Shown here piece after piece: positions 27,008-36,207 of a stretch of 64,000 nt of DNA (its first letter is position 1; every line of letters starts with the position of its first letter). The stretch comes from Mycobacterium vicinigordonae (GTDB lineage Bacteria > Actinomycetota > Actinomycetes > Mycobacteriales > Mycobacteriaceae), in NCBI RefSeq assembly GCF_013466425.1, contig NZ_CP059165.1, positions 4,154,001 to 4,218,000 of the forward strand, in the 5' to 3' direction. Both the position numbers and the translations under genes were made by a program. The notes below the pieces were generated by a model. It searched no databases. It had not been told where the DNA came from and was given only the letters and a program-made list of their open reading frames with translations.

Positions 27008-28417
27008 TCAGGTGACCGCTTGCAGCACCTTGCGCGGGTATACCCGCACGTAGCGCACCCAGGTCAGCACCGCGCCCGCTACGTAGCAAGCCGCGAACGC
27101 CCAGAACGCCACGGTCTGCGAACTATGGTTCATATAGGCCTGCCACAAGCCGAGATTGATGCCCATCGCGCCGAGAGCGCCGAGTGTGCCGGCGAATCCG
27201 ATCAGTGCGCCGGCCATCGCGTGCTCCCAGTCTCGGCGTTGGGCGTCGGGAAGGTTAAGGACGAGGCTTCGTTCGTGCAGTATCGACGGGATCAGCTTGA
27301 ATACCGAACCCTTGCCCATCCCGCAGGCGGCGAAAAGCGCGATGAAAGCCACTACATAGCCGATGGTGGTCGCGGCGTTCATCTGCCCGGCGGGCCCACG
27401 ACCGGACTCGCCGGCGGTGCTGACAGCGATCAGCAATCCCGCAGACACGATCATCGCCGCCAGCGCCCGAAGTGTGGCGGGACCACCGCCGAAGCGATCA
27501 GCCAACTTGCCACCGAGGATGCGAGTCAGCGATCCCACCAGCGGTCCGACAAACGCAATCTCAGCGGCATGCAAAGACGCCTGCGCGTGGCTTTGCCCGC
27601 TCGCGACGAAGTTGTCCACCAGGAGCTGGCCGAAGGCGAACGCAAAGCCGAGGAACGAGCCCGAGCAGCATAGGTAGAGAAAAGCGATACCCCATGCATC
27701 CGGGAGCTTCAGGACGGACCGCACATGAGACGCGTCGACGACGTGCGTCCGGTTATCCATGAAAAGCGCAGCTCCGACGCCAGAGACAGCGAGCAAGACT
27801 AGATACACGGCGCACACCAAATAGGGCGCCCGGTGTCCGACGGTGGCAAGCGTCAACAGACCGACTACCTGCACCGCGGCCGATCCAAGGTTGGCCAATC
27901 CACCGGTGACGCCCAAGGCGAAGCCCTTGAGTCGCAGCGGGTAGAACGATTCGGCATGGGCCAGCGCGGCGGCATAGTTCCCGCCGCCCAGCCCGGTCAT
28001 CGCCGCACACACCAGATACGGCCAGAGGGGCAGGCCGGGGTTGGCCAGCAGGACGATGGCGCCAACGGTGGGTATCAGTAGCACTAGCGAGGAGAAAACC
28101 GCCCATCCCCGTCCGCCGAACCTGCTGGTCGCCATCGCGTAGGGGATGCGCACCGCCGCACCGACCAGGGTTGCCATGGCGTCTATCAGTAGCTTGTCAC
28201 TGGTTGAGAAGCCGTAGACGGCCTGCGGCATGAAGAGCACCATCACCGACCAGAGGTACCAGATTGAGAAGCCGAGATGCGCGTTCACGTTGGCCCAGAT
28301 GAGATTACGGCGGGCGATTGCGCTGTTGCCTAACCGCCACGCCACCTCGTCGTCGGGATCCCAGTCGGCTACACGATGCTTTCGCGCCATCAAGAAATCG
28401 CTTTTCACAGCGGACAT
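27008..28417 (-). CDS. narK3: NarK3-like nitrate/nitrite transporter
   Basis: This 469-residue major facilitator protein with about 12 helices has the nitrate/nitrite porter signatures GGGNYAAALAHAESFYP and GKGSVFKLIP and a NarK-type N-terminus (DPDDEVAWRLGNSAIARRNLIWANV). Its length equals that of M. tuberculosis NarK3 (Rv0261c). It lies 29 bp from the convergent che1, where M. tuberculosis has ggtB, so it is an insertion or replacement in this lineage. No DosR box was found in the 476 bp upstream. A second ATG at codon 10 is an alternative start. Confidence 0.85.
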   Translation of the reverse strand: MSAVKSDFLMARKHRVADWDPDDEVAWRLGNSAIARRNLIWANVNAHLGFSIWYLWSVMVLFMPQAVYGFSTSDKLLIDAMATLVGAAVRIPYAMATSRFGGRGWAVFSSLVLLIPTVGAIVLLANPGLPLWPYLVCAAMTGLGGGNYAAALAHAESFYPLRLKGFALGVTGGLANLGSAAVQVVGLLTLATVGHRAPYLVCAVYLVLLAVSGVGAALFMDNRTHVVDASHVRSVLKLPDAWGIAFLYLCCSGSFLGFAFAFGQLLVDNFVASGQSHAQASLHAAEIAFVGPLVGSLTRILGGKLADRFGGGPATLRALAAMIVSAGLLIAVSTAGESGRGPAGQMNAATTIGYVVAFIALFAACGMGKGSVFKLIPSILHERSLVLNLPDAQRRDWEHAMAGALIGFAGTLGALGAMGINLGLWQAYMNHSSQTVAFWAFAACYVAGAVLTWVRYVRVYPRKVLQAVT

Positions 28418-28893
28418 TCGGCAACTATGCGGTGGTCTTGACCGGCAGCCGCGACTGGCGCGCCGACGAGGGACGCATCAACTGTCCAACAATACGAAGT
28501 CGGGCGTTTGCTCATTTGCGATGCAGCACGCCGCGAACAGGGCGTACTGCGCACATCGGCGTTGGTCCAAGGCATCGATCCCTCTGTCACTGCGCGCGTC
28601 CTTCGGAGTTTCATGCGACCACATCAGGAGGCCCTGGATGGAGGTCGGCGTGTTCTGCTGACACCGATAGCGGTCAGCGAACGACGTACGGTACGGCGAA
28701 CCGCGTCGCCGTCGTTGCGTTGACGTGCGGCCAACGCTGGAATGCATTCCGGTCGAGAGTCAAGCCGCTGGCCCGTCGATTCGACAACTCGACACGACTG
28801 ATACACAGGAGATTTTCAGCGGATTGTCGCTGGGATACCTGGCGCAACAGCGCGACGCTCATTTTCATCCCGCACGCGCGCGGTCGCCGATGC
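28418..28893. other. 476-bp interval without a supported gene
   Basis: Between the narK3 start and the cysA1 stop there is no ORF I can assign. A plus-strand frame is open from 28442 to 28723 with a possible protein (VGRLLICDAARREQGVL) that matches nothing I know. Minus-strand frames here are equally unconvincing. It may be a decayed gene plus the narK3 promoter. I see no DosR or IdeR site. Confidence 0.4.
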
Positions 28894-29976
28894 TCAGGTG
28901 AGCGCTTCTACCTCGTCGGGGTTGGCGGCGCCGTTGGAGTTCTGCGGCGTTTCGACTGCGATCGGCGGGACCCGGGTCGCGCGCACGTAGACGGTATCGC
29001 CTTCCTTCAGCGCCAAAGCCTCCGCGTCACCGCGAGTGATCTGCGCGGTGAACGGGCCTCTGCTGACAGCACTGGTGAGCTCGACCCGGACCTCGAATCC
29101 GAGCGTCACCACCCGGTCGACGGTGGCGCGCACGACGCCGATCGACTCCGCCGTGCCGTCGCCGCCGGCGACCGCCATGTCAGGGTTGCGACCCACCCGA
29201 ATGTCGTGCGGACGGACCAGGGCGCCGTTCAGTGCGGACACCGCACCCAGGAAGGACATCACGAAGGCATTGGCGGGCGCGTCGTAGACGTCGGTCGGGG
29301 AACCGACCTGTTCGATGCGGCCCTTATTGAGCACCGCGATGCGATCGGCCACGTCCAGCGCCTCGGCCTGGTCGTGGGTGACCAGCACCGTGGTGACATG
29401 GACCTCGTCATGCAGGCGACGCAGCCAGGACCGCAGATCCTCGCGGACTTTTGCATCCAGCGCGCCGAACGGTTCGTCGAGCAGCAGCACCTGCGGGTCG
29501 ACCGCCAGCGCCCGGGCCAGCGCCATCCGCTGCCGTTGCCCGCCGGAGAGCTGGTTGGGATAACGGTGCTGGAAGCCGCTGAGGCCCACCACCTCCAGCA
29601 GATGGTCGACCTTGTCCTTGATCTCTGCTTTGGGCCGCTTTCGGATCTTCAAACCGTAGGCGACGTTGTTGCGCACGGTCAGGTGCTTGAACGCCGCATA
29701 GTGCTGAAACACGAATCCGATACCGCGGCGTTGCGTTGGTACCCGGGTGACATCGCGGCCCTCGATGGTCACTGTTCCCGAATCGGGTTGGTCCAGGCCG
29801 GCGATGGTACGTAGCAGTGTCGACTTTCCCGACCCGCTGGGGCCTAGCAACGCCGTCAGCGAGCCGGTCGGCACCACGAAATCCACGTGATCCAGCGCCA
29901 CGAAATCGCCGTACTGCTTGAATGCGTTTTGCACCACAATCGCGTAGTCGCGCGGAGCCGCTGCGGTATCGGTCAT
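28894..29976 (-). CDS. cysA1: CysA1, sulfate importer ATPase
   Basis: This 360-residue ABC ATPase powers sulfate/thiosulfate uptake. Walker A is GPSGSGKST (about 42-50), the Q-loop is in FVFQHYAAF, the signature is LSGGQRQRM, Walker B is [12 protein letters not shown], and the H-loop is in VTHDQ. A C-terminal regulatory TOBE-like domain follows (about 250-350). It is the last gene of subI-cysT-cysW-cysA1, 21 bp after cysW. The order and strand match Rv2400c-Rv2397c. Confidence 0.93.
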   Translation of the reverse strand: MTDTAAAPRDYAIVVQNAFKQYGDFVALDHVDFVVPTGSLTALLGPSGSGKSTLLRTIAGLDQPDSGTVTIEGRDVTRVPTQRRGIGFVFQHYAAFKHLTVRNNVAYGLKIRKRPKAEIKDKVDHLLEVVGLSGFQHRYPNQLSGGQRQRMALARALAVDPQVLLLDEPFGALDAKVREDLRSWLRRLHDEVHVTTVLVTHDQAEALDVADRIAVLNKGRIEQVGSPTDVYDAPANAFVMSFLGAVSALNGALVRPHDIRVGRNPDMAVAGGDGTAESIGVVRATVDRVVTLGFEVRVELTSAVSRGPFTAQITRGDAEALALKEGDTVYVRATRVPPIAVETPQNSNGAANPDEVEALT

Positions 29977-29997
29977 CGTCGAATCTCCTTGTCCGGC

Positions 29998-30819
29998 TTA
30001 CTTACTTGCTCGTGCCCGGCGTGCATCCAACACCACTTGGACGACCAGCACCAGCACGGCAACGGCCATCAGCAACGTCGACAGCGCGTACGCGCCGTAC
30101 TCCGCGCCGCGGTTGTACCGGTCGGACACCAGCAGTGTCAGCGTCTGCGACTCGCCGGGAAGGTTGGACGACACCATGATGACCGCGCCGTACTCACCGA
30201 GTGTGCGCGCGACGGTCAGCACGATGCCATATGTCAGACCCCACCGGATGGACGGCAGAGTAATCCGCCAAAATGTTTGCCACCAGCCAGAACCCAGTGT
30301 CGCGGCGGCCTGTTCCTGATCGGTTCCCAATTCGTGCAGCACCGGCTCCACCTCACGCACCACGAACGGCAGCGTGACGAAGATGCTGGCCAGCACGATG
30401 CCCGGCAGCCCGAAGATGATTTTGAACCCGAAGTCGCGCTCGACGAATCCCAGCGCACCGCCGGCCCCCCACAGCACGATCAGCGAGACACCCACAATCA
30501 CCGGTGATACCGCAAACGGTAAGTCGATGATCGCCTGCAGGATACCTTTGCCGCGGAATCGGTTGCGCGCCAACACCAAAGCTGTCGGGATGCCGAAGAC
30601 CACGTTCAGCGGCACTACGATGGCCACCACAAGCAGCGAGAGGTTCAGTGCCGAGACCGCGGCCGGCGTGGTGATCCAGTCGAAAAACTGGCCGAGCCCG
30701 GGTTCGAATGTGCGCCACAGGATGAGCAGTACCGGGATGACCAGCAGCACCAAGATGTAAGCCAGAGCGGTGTAGCGAAGCAGGTAACGAACCGAACGCG
30801 ACGAAGTCGAAGATATCAC
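29998..30819 (-). CDS. cysW: CysW, sulfate importer permease
   Basis: This 273-residue permease has six hydrophobic helices and the ABC importer EAA motif (EQAAATLGSGWWQTFWRITLPSIRWG), which contacts CysA1. It forms the membrane channel with CysT. Its start overlaps the end of cysT (ATGA at 30816-30819). Confidence 0.93.
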   Translation of the reverse strand: MISSTSSRSVRYLLRYTALAYILVLLVIPVLLILWRTFEPGLGQFFDWITTPAAVSALNLSLLVVAIVVPLNVVFGIPTALVLARNRFRGKGILQAIIDLPFAVSPVIVGVSLIVLWGAGGALGFVERDFGFKIIFGLPGIVLASIFVTLPFVVREVEPVLHELGTDQEQAAATLGSGWWQTFWRITLPSIRWGLTYGIVLTVARTLGEYGAVIMVSSNLPGESQTLTLLVSDRYNRGAEYGAYALSTLLMAVAVLVLVVQVVLDARRARASK

Positions 30820-31700
30820 TGGCTCATCTCCTCGCGTTTGGCCGCCCGCCCGCCGATGATCCGCAGAACGAGCAGCACGACAAACGAAATCGAGAGCAGC
30901 ACAATGGATATCGCCGCAGCACCGGTACGGTCGTCATTCTCGATCAAGGTCCGGATCCACTGTGAGGAGACCTCGGTCTTGCCGGGTACCGCCCCGCCGA
31001 TCAACACCACCGACCCGAACTCGCCGATCGCCCGCGAAAACGCCAGGCCCGCACCGGACAACAACGCGGGCAGCAGCGACGGCAGCACGATGGAGACGAA
31101 GATCTTGGGACCGTTGGCGCCCAGCGACGCGGCCGCTTCCTCGGTCTCCCGGTCGATCTCAAGGAGCACCGGCTGCACGGCGCGCACCACGAACGGCAGC
31201 GTGACGAACGCCAGCGCGACACCGACGCCCCACTCAGTGTGCTGCAGGTGCAGTCCCACCGGGCTGTGGTTGCCGTAGAGCGCAAGCATCACCAGGCTGG
31301 CGACGATTGTCGGCAACGCGAAGGGCAGATCGATCACCGCGTCCACCAAACGCTTACCGAAGAAGTTGTCGCGCACCAGCACCCAGGCGATCAGTAGGCC
31401 GAACACCGTGTTTAGCAGGGTCACGCCGGCGGAGATGGTGAGCGTCACCCGAAACGACTCGATCGCCGCATTCGAGGTGACCGCCAGCCGGAAGGCGTCC
31501 CAGCCCCCGTCCGCCGCCTGCCACAGGATGGCGGCCAGCGGCAGCAGCACGATCACCGACAACCATACGGTCGCCACGCCGACCCGCAGCGGCGTGCCGC
31601 CCGCTCGTCGGGCAGCCGCGGCGCCGCCAGGAGCCGCGCCATCGGGCTGGTCGAGCTCGGGGCGGACCGCCTCTGGGTCTGGGGTAACTGTCACGGTCAT
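30816..31700 (-). CDS. cysT: CysT, sulfate importer permease
   Basis: This 294-residue permease has an N-terminal charged extension (Pro, Glu, Ala-rich, about 1-45), then six hydrophobic helices. Its EAA loop is EEAAASLGANGPKIFVSIVL. It pairs with CysW. The start overlaps the end of subI by 4 bp, and its own end overlaps cysW, so the four genes are translationally linked. Confidence 0.92.
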   Translation of the reverse strand: MTVTVTPDPEAVRPELDQPDGAAPGGAAAARRAGGTPLRVGVATVWLSVIVLLPLAAILWQAADGGWDAFRLAVTSNAAIESFRVTLTISAGVTLLNTVFGLLIAWVLVRDNFFGKRLVDAVIDLPFALPTIVASLVMLALYGNHSPVGLHLQHTEWGVGVALAFVTLPFVVRAVQPVLLEIDRETEEAAASLGANGPKIFVSIVLPSLLPALLSGAGLAFSRAIGEFGSVVLIGGAVPGKTEVSSQWIRTLIENDDRTGAAAISIVLLSISFVVLLVLRIIGGRAAKREEMSQ

Positions 31701-32731
31701 CCGGTGGCCTGCGTGTAGATCTTGGTGATGCTGCCGGCGGTTTTGTCGAACAGCTGCGGATCGACGGTGTCCCAGCCACCGAGGTCAGCAATGGTCCACA
31801 GCTTCGCCGGCAATGGGAACTGGTCGCGGAATGCCGCGGCGACTGCCGGGTCGACCGGCCGGAACCCGGCCTGCGCCCACAACTTCTGCGCCGCGACGGT
31901 GTACTGGAAGTTTTTGAAGGCGGTGGCAGCGGCCAGGTGCGGGCTGGTGGTAATCACCGCCATAGGATTCTCGATCTTGAACGTCTGCGGCGGGGTGACG
32001 TGCTCGACCGGTTTGCCCGCGCGTTCGGCGGCGATGGCCTCGTTCTCGTAGCTGATCAGAACATCTCCACTGCCTTGGATAAAGACGTCCGTGGCTTCTC
32101 GGCCGGAACCTGGACGCAGTTTCACGTGTTCCCTCACCATCCGGCTGACAAACTCGATGCCCGCTTGGCTGTTGTGGCCGCCCTCGCTCTTGACTGCGTA
32201 GGGCGCCAACAGATTCCACTTTGCCGATCCCGAGCTGAGCGGGCTCGGTGTGATCACTTCGATCCCGGGGCGCAGCAGATCATCCCAATCCCTGATGTTC
32301 TTCGGATTGCCCTTGCGCACCACCAGCGTAACCACCGATCCGAAGGGAATACCTTTGGTGGCGTCGGTATTCCAGTCCTTGGACACCTTGCCGGACTTGA
32401 TCAGGCGGGTGATGTCGGGCTCGACCGAAAAGTTGACCAGGTCGGCCGGCTTGCCCTCGGCGACACCGCGCGACTGGTCGCCCGAGGCGCCGTAGGTGGC
32501 GATCACCTGCACGCCCCGCCCTTCCTCGGAGGCGTTGAACGCCGGACCCACCTTGGCCCAACCGGGTTCGGCGACCGAATAGGCGACCAAGGTGACGCTG
32601 GTCTTGGCGTTAGCCAGCCCGCCGCCGCCGACCACGTCGCTGGGACCGCCGCGGCACGCCGCCACCGCGCCGATCGTCAATATGAGCGCCACCAGCTGTC
32701 GCCAGCGCGGTGCACCCCGGTACTTCAACAT
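31697..32731 (-). CDS. subI: SubI, sulfate-binding lipoprotein
   Basis: This 344-residue solute-binding protein has a lipoprotein signal peptide: a basic start, a hydrophobic run, and lipobox VAAC at Cys26. The mature part is of the sulfate/thiosulfate-binding type (SVAEPGWAKVGPAFN, YGASGDQSRGVAEGKPADLVNFS, GSGDVLISYENEA). It delivers sulfate to CysT/CysW/CysA1 at the outer face of the membrane. The start is ATG at 32731. A short cysteine-containing leader ORF lies 121 bp upstream, suggesting control by cysteine supply. Confidence 0.92.
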   Translation of the reverse strand: MLKYRGAPRWRQLVALILTIGAVAACRGGPSDVVGGGGLANAKTSVTLVAYSVAEPGWAKVGPAFNASEEGRGVQVIATYGASGDQSRGVAEGKPADLVNFSVEPDITRLIKSGKVSKDWNTDATKGIPFGSVVTLVVRKGNPKNIRDWDDLLRPGIEVITPSPLSSGSAKWNLLAPYAVKSEGGHNSQAGIEFVSRMVREHVKLRPGSGREATDVFIQGSGDVLISYENEAIAAERAGKPVEHVTPPQTFKIENPMAVITTSPHLAAATAFKNFQYTVAAQKLWAQAGFRPVDPAVAAAFRDQFPLPAKLWTIADLGGWDTVDPQLFDKTAGSITKIYTQATG

Positions 32732-32852
32732 CTGCGGTCATCAGCCTTCCGGTGCAGGACTTATGGATTGGGTCCCGTAGCTGCGGATAGGCGATTGATC
32801 AGAATCGATACGATTCACCAACTCCACACCGGCCGCGCACGGGTTGGGGGAG

Positions 32853-32891
32853 TCAGCGACAACAGCGCACGCCGGCCGCGGCGCAAACCAC
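32853..32891 (-). CDS. Cysteine-containing leader peptide upstream of subI
   Basis: A 12-codon ORF starting with GTG encodes MVCAAAGVRCCR and then stops 121 bp before subI. Three of its twelve codons are Cys, including a CC pair near the end. A -10-like TACCCT ends 6 bp upstream of the GTG, so a leaderless transcript beginning at the start codon is likely. The arrangement parallels the cysteine leader in front of nirA in the same window. It is short, so chance cannot be excluded. Confidence 0.6.
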   Translation of the reverse strand: MVCAAAGVRCCR

Positions 32892-32897
32892 GGCCGC

Positions 32898-32903
32898 AGG
32901 GTA
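32898..32903 (-). promoter_or_regulatory. Candidate -10 element for the subI operon leader
   Basis: On the minus strand the hexamer is TACCCT, fitting TANNNT, and it ends 6 bp before the GTG of the leader ORF. That is the usual spacing for a mycobacterial leaderless start. No clear -35 element was identified. Confidence 0.55.
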
Positions 32904-33002
32904 GCAACCGGACGCGACAACGCCGCGCTCGAGAATTCCGGTTGCGGCGTGCATGTCGCGAAGCGTAACAGAGTTCGCCCGACTCGCAATTCGACAGGCT
33001 GG

Positions 33003-33080
33003 TCAGTGGGTGAGCAGCCAGCCGACGATCACCAAGACCACCAGAGCGATCAGAATCAGCGACACATGAGAACGTGGCAT
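33003..33080 (-). CDS. 25-residue single-helix membrane microprotein
   Basis: The ORF starts at ATG 33080 and encodes a basic start (MPRSHVS) followed by one uninterrupted hydrophobic helix (LILIALVVLVIVGWLL) and a short tail. It lies 5 bp downstream of another small membrane ORF on the same strand. Longer in-frame starts exist upstream, but their translation is Arg/Gly-rich and looks non-coding. The function is unknown. Confidence 0.5.
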   Translation of the reverse strand: MPRSHVSLILIALVVLVIVGWLLTH

Positions 33081-33085
33081 CGGCG

Positions 33086-33277
33086 TTAGCCCGAAGCTTC
33101 GGAATGGCGTATGCGGCGCATCAACCGAGTGGCCGTGCCCAGCAGCGCGTCCAACGTCACGGCGACGATGTAGGCAAGCGCCAACACGACCGGCATCACC
33201 GCCAGCGCCTGAAGCACGAAAGGCAGACCGGAAAGCCAGAGCTCCACGCCGTCCCACCAACTCAGGAAGCCGTTCAC
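33086..33277 (-). CDS. 63-residue membrane protein (Rv2401A-like position)
   Basis: Starting at GTG 33277 this ORF encodes an amphipathic start (NGFLSWWDGVELWLSGL), a hydrophobic helix (FVLQALAVMPVVLALAYIVAV) and a basic tail. It lies between the sulfate operon and trehalase, where M. tuberculosis has a small conserved membrane protein gene. The in-frame region upstream to 33412 reads Pro/Arg-rich and overlaps the trehalase start, so it is excluded. The function is unknown. Confidence 0.6.
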   Translation of the reverse strand: MNGFLSWWDGVELWLSGLPFVLQALAVMPVVLALAYIVAVTLDALLGTATRLMRRIRHSEASG

Positions 33278-33400
33278 CGGGCCAACCCTATGCGGCGCGG
33301 CGCCGCGAGACCAAAGGGATCTGATCCACCCATGTTGCCGCCGGTAACACCTAGGTAGCGAAGGTGGACGACGGGCAGGTGAACGGTCGATGATGTCGGG

Positions 33401-35437
33401 ATGGTCCTGCACGCCGACTCCGCCGATTCAGCCGACGAGCAGGTAGTCCCGCTCGACGAACCCGAGCTGCACGCGCTCGACGGGACATCGGTGGCACTCG
33501 AGTCGAGTGGGCCGTACGAATCTAGTTCGCCGTCGCGCAACCCGTTCCCGCCGATCGCCGACTACTCCTTCCTGTCGGATTGGGAAACGACGTGTTTGAT
33601 CTCGCCCGCCGGCTCAGTGGAGTGGCTGTGTGTGCCTCGGCCCGATTCTCCGAGCGTGTTCGGTGCGATCCTGGACCGCAGCGCCGGCCACTTCCGGCTA
33701 GGCCCCTACGGGGTGTCGGTGCCCTCGGCGCGGCGGTACCTGCCCGGCAGCCTGATCATGGAGACCACCTGGCAGACCCACACCGGGTGGCTGATCGTGC
33801 GCGACGCGCTGGTGATGGGCCCGTGGCACGACATCGAGCGGCGCTCACGTACGCACCGGCGAACCCCGATGGACTGGGATGCCGAGCACATCCTGCTGCG
33901 CACGGTCCGCTGTGTCAGCGGCACCGTCGAGTTGATGATGAGCTGCGAACCAGCTTTCGACTATCACCGCACCGGCTGCACCTGGGAGTACTCGGCGAAC
34001 GCCTACGGCGAGGCCATCGCGCGCGCCAGCCGGCAACCCGACGCACATCCCACCCTGCGGCTGACCACCAACCTCAATATCGGGCTGGAGGGGCGGGAAG
34101 CGCGCGCCCGGACCCGGATGAAAGAGGGCGACGACATTTTTGTCGCGCTGAGCTGGACCAAACACCCGGCGCCGCAAACCTACGAAGAGGCCGCGCACAA
34201 GATGTGGCAGACCACCGAGTGCTGGCGGCAGTGGATCAACATCGGCAACTTCCCCGACCACCCGTGGCGGGCTTACCTGCAGCGCAGCGCGCTGACCCTG
34301 AAGGGTCTGACCTACTCCCCGACCGGCGCGCTGCTGGCCGCCAGCACTACGTCTCTTCCCGAGACACCGCACGGCGAACGCAACTGGGACTACCGCTACG
34401 CCTGGATTCGCGACTCGACCTTCGCGTTATGGGGGCTCTACACCCTGGGACTGGATCGCGAGGCCGATGATTTCTTCGCGTTCATCGCCGACGTATCCGG
34501 CGCCAACAGCAACGAGCGCCACCCACTGCAGGTGATGTACGGCGTTGGCGGCGAACGCAGTCTCGTCGAAGAGGAACTCAATCACCTGTCCGGCTACGAC
34601 CATGCCAGGCCGGTGCGGATCGGCAACGGCGCCTTCGACCAGGTCCAGCACGACATCTGGGGTTCGGTGCTGGATTCGTTCTACCTGCACGCAAAGTCGC
34701 GCGAGCAGGTCCCCGAGACGCTGTGGCCGGTACTCAAAAAGCAGGTCGAGGAGGCGATCACGCACTGGCGTGAGCCCGACCGCGGGATCTGGGAGGTGCG
34801 TGGGGAGCCACAGCACTTCACCTCGTCGAAGGTGATGTGCTGGGTGGCGCTGGACCGTGGCGCCAAGCTCGCCGAACGCCAGGGCGAGAAGAGTTACGCG
34901 CAACAGTGGCGCGAGATCGCCGAGGAGATCAAGGCCGACATTCTCAAGCGGGGGGTCGACTCGCGCGGGGTGTTCACCCAGCGCTACGGCGACGACGCGC
35001 TCGACGCGTCGCTGTTGCTGGTGGTACTGACCCGCTTCCTGCCGCCGGACGACCCGCGGGTGCGCAACACCGTGCTGGCGATTGCCGATGAGCTCACCGA
35101 GGAAGGCCTGGTGCTGCGCTACCGGGTGGAGGAGACCGACGACGGACTGTCCGGCGAGGAGGGCACCTTCACCATCTGCTCGTTCTGGCTGGTCTCGGCG
35201 CTGGTGGAGATCGGCGAGGTGAGCCGGGCCAAGCGACTGTGCGAGCGGCTGCTGTCCTTCGCCAGCCCACTGCACTTGTACGCCGAGGAGATCGAGCCGC
35301 GCACCGGCCGGCATCTGGGCAACTTCCCGCAGGCGTTCACCCACCTGGCCCTGATCAACGCGGTGGTGCACGTGATCCGGGCCGAGGAGGAGGCTGACGG
35401 GTCGGGCGCGTTCCAGCCTGCCAACGCGCCGGTCTGA
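33401..35437 (+). CDS. Trehalase, glycoside hydrolase family 15 type
   Basis: This 678-residue enzyme matches the mycobacterial trehalase Rv2402 over almost its whole length. It begins with a variable acidic N-terminus, then PPIADYSFLSDWETTCL and the beta-rich domain. The (alpha/alpha)6 barrel contains RNWDYRYAWIRDSTFALW and the catalytic region SGEEGTFTICSFWL. It splits trehalose into two glucose units, and the mycobacterial enzyme is reported to depend on phosphate and magnesium. It has no signal peptide, so it is cytoplasmic. M. tuberculosis trehalase is 642 residues; the excess here is at the N-terminus. Confidence 0.9.
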   Translation: MVLHADSADSADEQVVPLDEPELHALDGTSVALESSGPYESSSPSRNPFPPIADYSFLSDWETTCLISPAGSVEWLCVPRPDSPSVFGAILDRSAGHFRLGPYGVSVPSARRYLPGSLIMETTWQTHTGWLIVRDALVMGPWHDIERRSRTHRRTPMDWDAEHILLRTVRCVSGTVELMMSCEPAFDYHRTGCTWEYSANAYGEAIARASRQPDAHPTLRLTTNLNIGLEGREARARTRMKEGDDIFVALSWTKHPAPQTYEEAAHKMWQTTECWRQWINIGNFPDHPWRAYLQRSALTLKGLTYSPTGALLAASTTSLPETPHGERNWDYRYAWIRDSTFALWGLYTLGLDREADDFFAFIADVSGANSNERHPLQVMYGVGGERSLVEEELNHLSGYDHARPVRIGNGAFDQVQHDIWGSVLDSFYLHAKSREQVPETLWPVLKKQVEEAITHWREPDRGIWEVRGEPQHFTSSKVMCWVALDRGAKLAERQGEKSYAQQWREIAEEIKADILKRGVDSRGVFTQRYGDDALDASLLLVVLTRFLPPDDPRVRNTVLAIADELTEEGLVLRYRVEETDDGLSGEEGTFTICSFWLVSALVEIGEVSRAKRLCERLLSFASPLHLYAEEIEPRTGRHLGNFPQAFTHLALINAVVHVIRAEEEADGSGAFQPANAPV

Positions 35438-35458
35438 TCCGCCGGCCCGGTTACCGGC

Positions 35459-36205
35459 TCAGCTCGTACTGGACACCTTGCGTGCCATCGCCTTCACGAG
35501 ATCGATTGCCCGGGTGTCGGATTGCGCATTCGGGCTGTCGTTGACCTGAACGTCGATGATCACGTCGGCGGCCACCCCGACGGCCCGTTCGACGGGGTGC
35601 TGCGGGGCGTCCCGGTTGCCCCAGCTAATGACGGTGGCGGACAAGACCGGCCCCCCGACGCGGACGTCAGTGATCTTGGAGTACAGGTAGGTTTCGCCGG
35701 AGTCGGGCACCTGCATGGTGACCGTGCTGCCGCTGCAGTTACGCCATTGCTGCACAAAGGAATCGAAGAGTTGCTGCGCCTCGGTGGTGCTGGCCAACCG
35801 CATCGCGCTGGTCGTTGCGGCGGTCGCCGCCACGTTTAGGCCATAGTTCCAATAACTTTGGTAGGCCACACCACGCACCGGAGCCTTCTCGTACACGGCC
35901 CGCAAGCGCGGCTCGGTGACGCCGACGCACTTGAACGGCGCGGCGTCTGCGTCGCTGCGAATGCCGTCAGGCAGGATTTCTGCCGTGCCCTCCGAGGGGG
36001 TCGGGTGGTGCTGCAGGTCGTTTCCGACGGCAGCGCGGATCTCCGCGTCGGTTGGCATGATCTGACCCAGCGGAATCGAGCTGACGCCGACTTTGGGCTG
36101 ATCGCGGCGGGGTGCCCCGTCGACCTTGCTGGTGCAGGCGGTCGCCAGCAGGAGCGCGGATAGCCCGGCAATCACCAGTACCACGCCGAATCCCCGTGCC
36201 GCCAT
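35459..36205 (-). CDS. lppR: LppR, lipoprotein with PknH-type sensor domain
   Basis: This 248-residue lipoprotein has a signal peptide ending in lipobox ATAC (Cys24). The remainder resembles the extracellular sensor domain of PknH: two cysteines expected to pair with others or each other (PFKCVGV and WRNCSGS), a DSFVQQWRNC helix, and the ERAVGVAADVIIDVQV strand. The ligand is unknown. It lies 2 bp downstream of lepA, so is likely co-transcribed, as in Rv2404c-Rv2403c. Confidence 0.88.
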   Translation of the reverse strand: MAARGFGVVLVIAGLSALLLATACTSKVDGAPRRDQPKVGVSSIPLGQIMPTDAEIRAAVGNDLQHHPTPSEGTAEILPDGIRSDADAAPFKCVGVTEPRLRAVYEKAPVRGVAYQSYWNYGLNVAATAATTSAMRLASTTEAQQLFDSFVQQWRNCSGSTVTMQVPDSGETYLYSKITDVRVGGPVLSATVISWGNRDAPQHPVERAVGVAADVIIDVQVNDSPNAQSDTRAIDLVKAMARKVSSTS

Positions 36206-36207
36206 GG

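Noticed and set aside
28460..28490. DosR box upstream of narK3 (GGGAC near 28470 and GTCC near 28484)
   Set aside because: The half-sites are separated by nine bases instead of four, so they do not form a DosR palindrome.
28442..28723. Open plus-strand frame upstream of narK3 (VGRLLICDAARREQG)
   Set aside because: There is no family resemblance, no ribosome-binding site at its possible starts, and equally long frames occur on the other strand, so chance or decay is as likely.
32741..32989. 82-codon minus-strand frame upstream of subI
   Set aside because: The translation is low-complexity and Pro/Arg-rich. The supported leader ORF and promoter lie within it in another frame.
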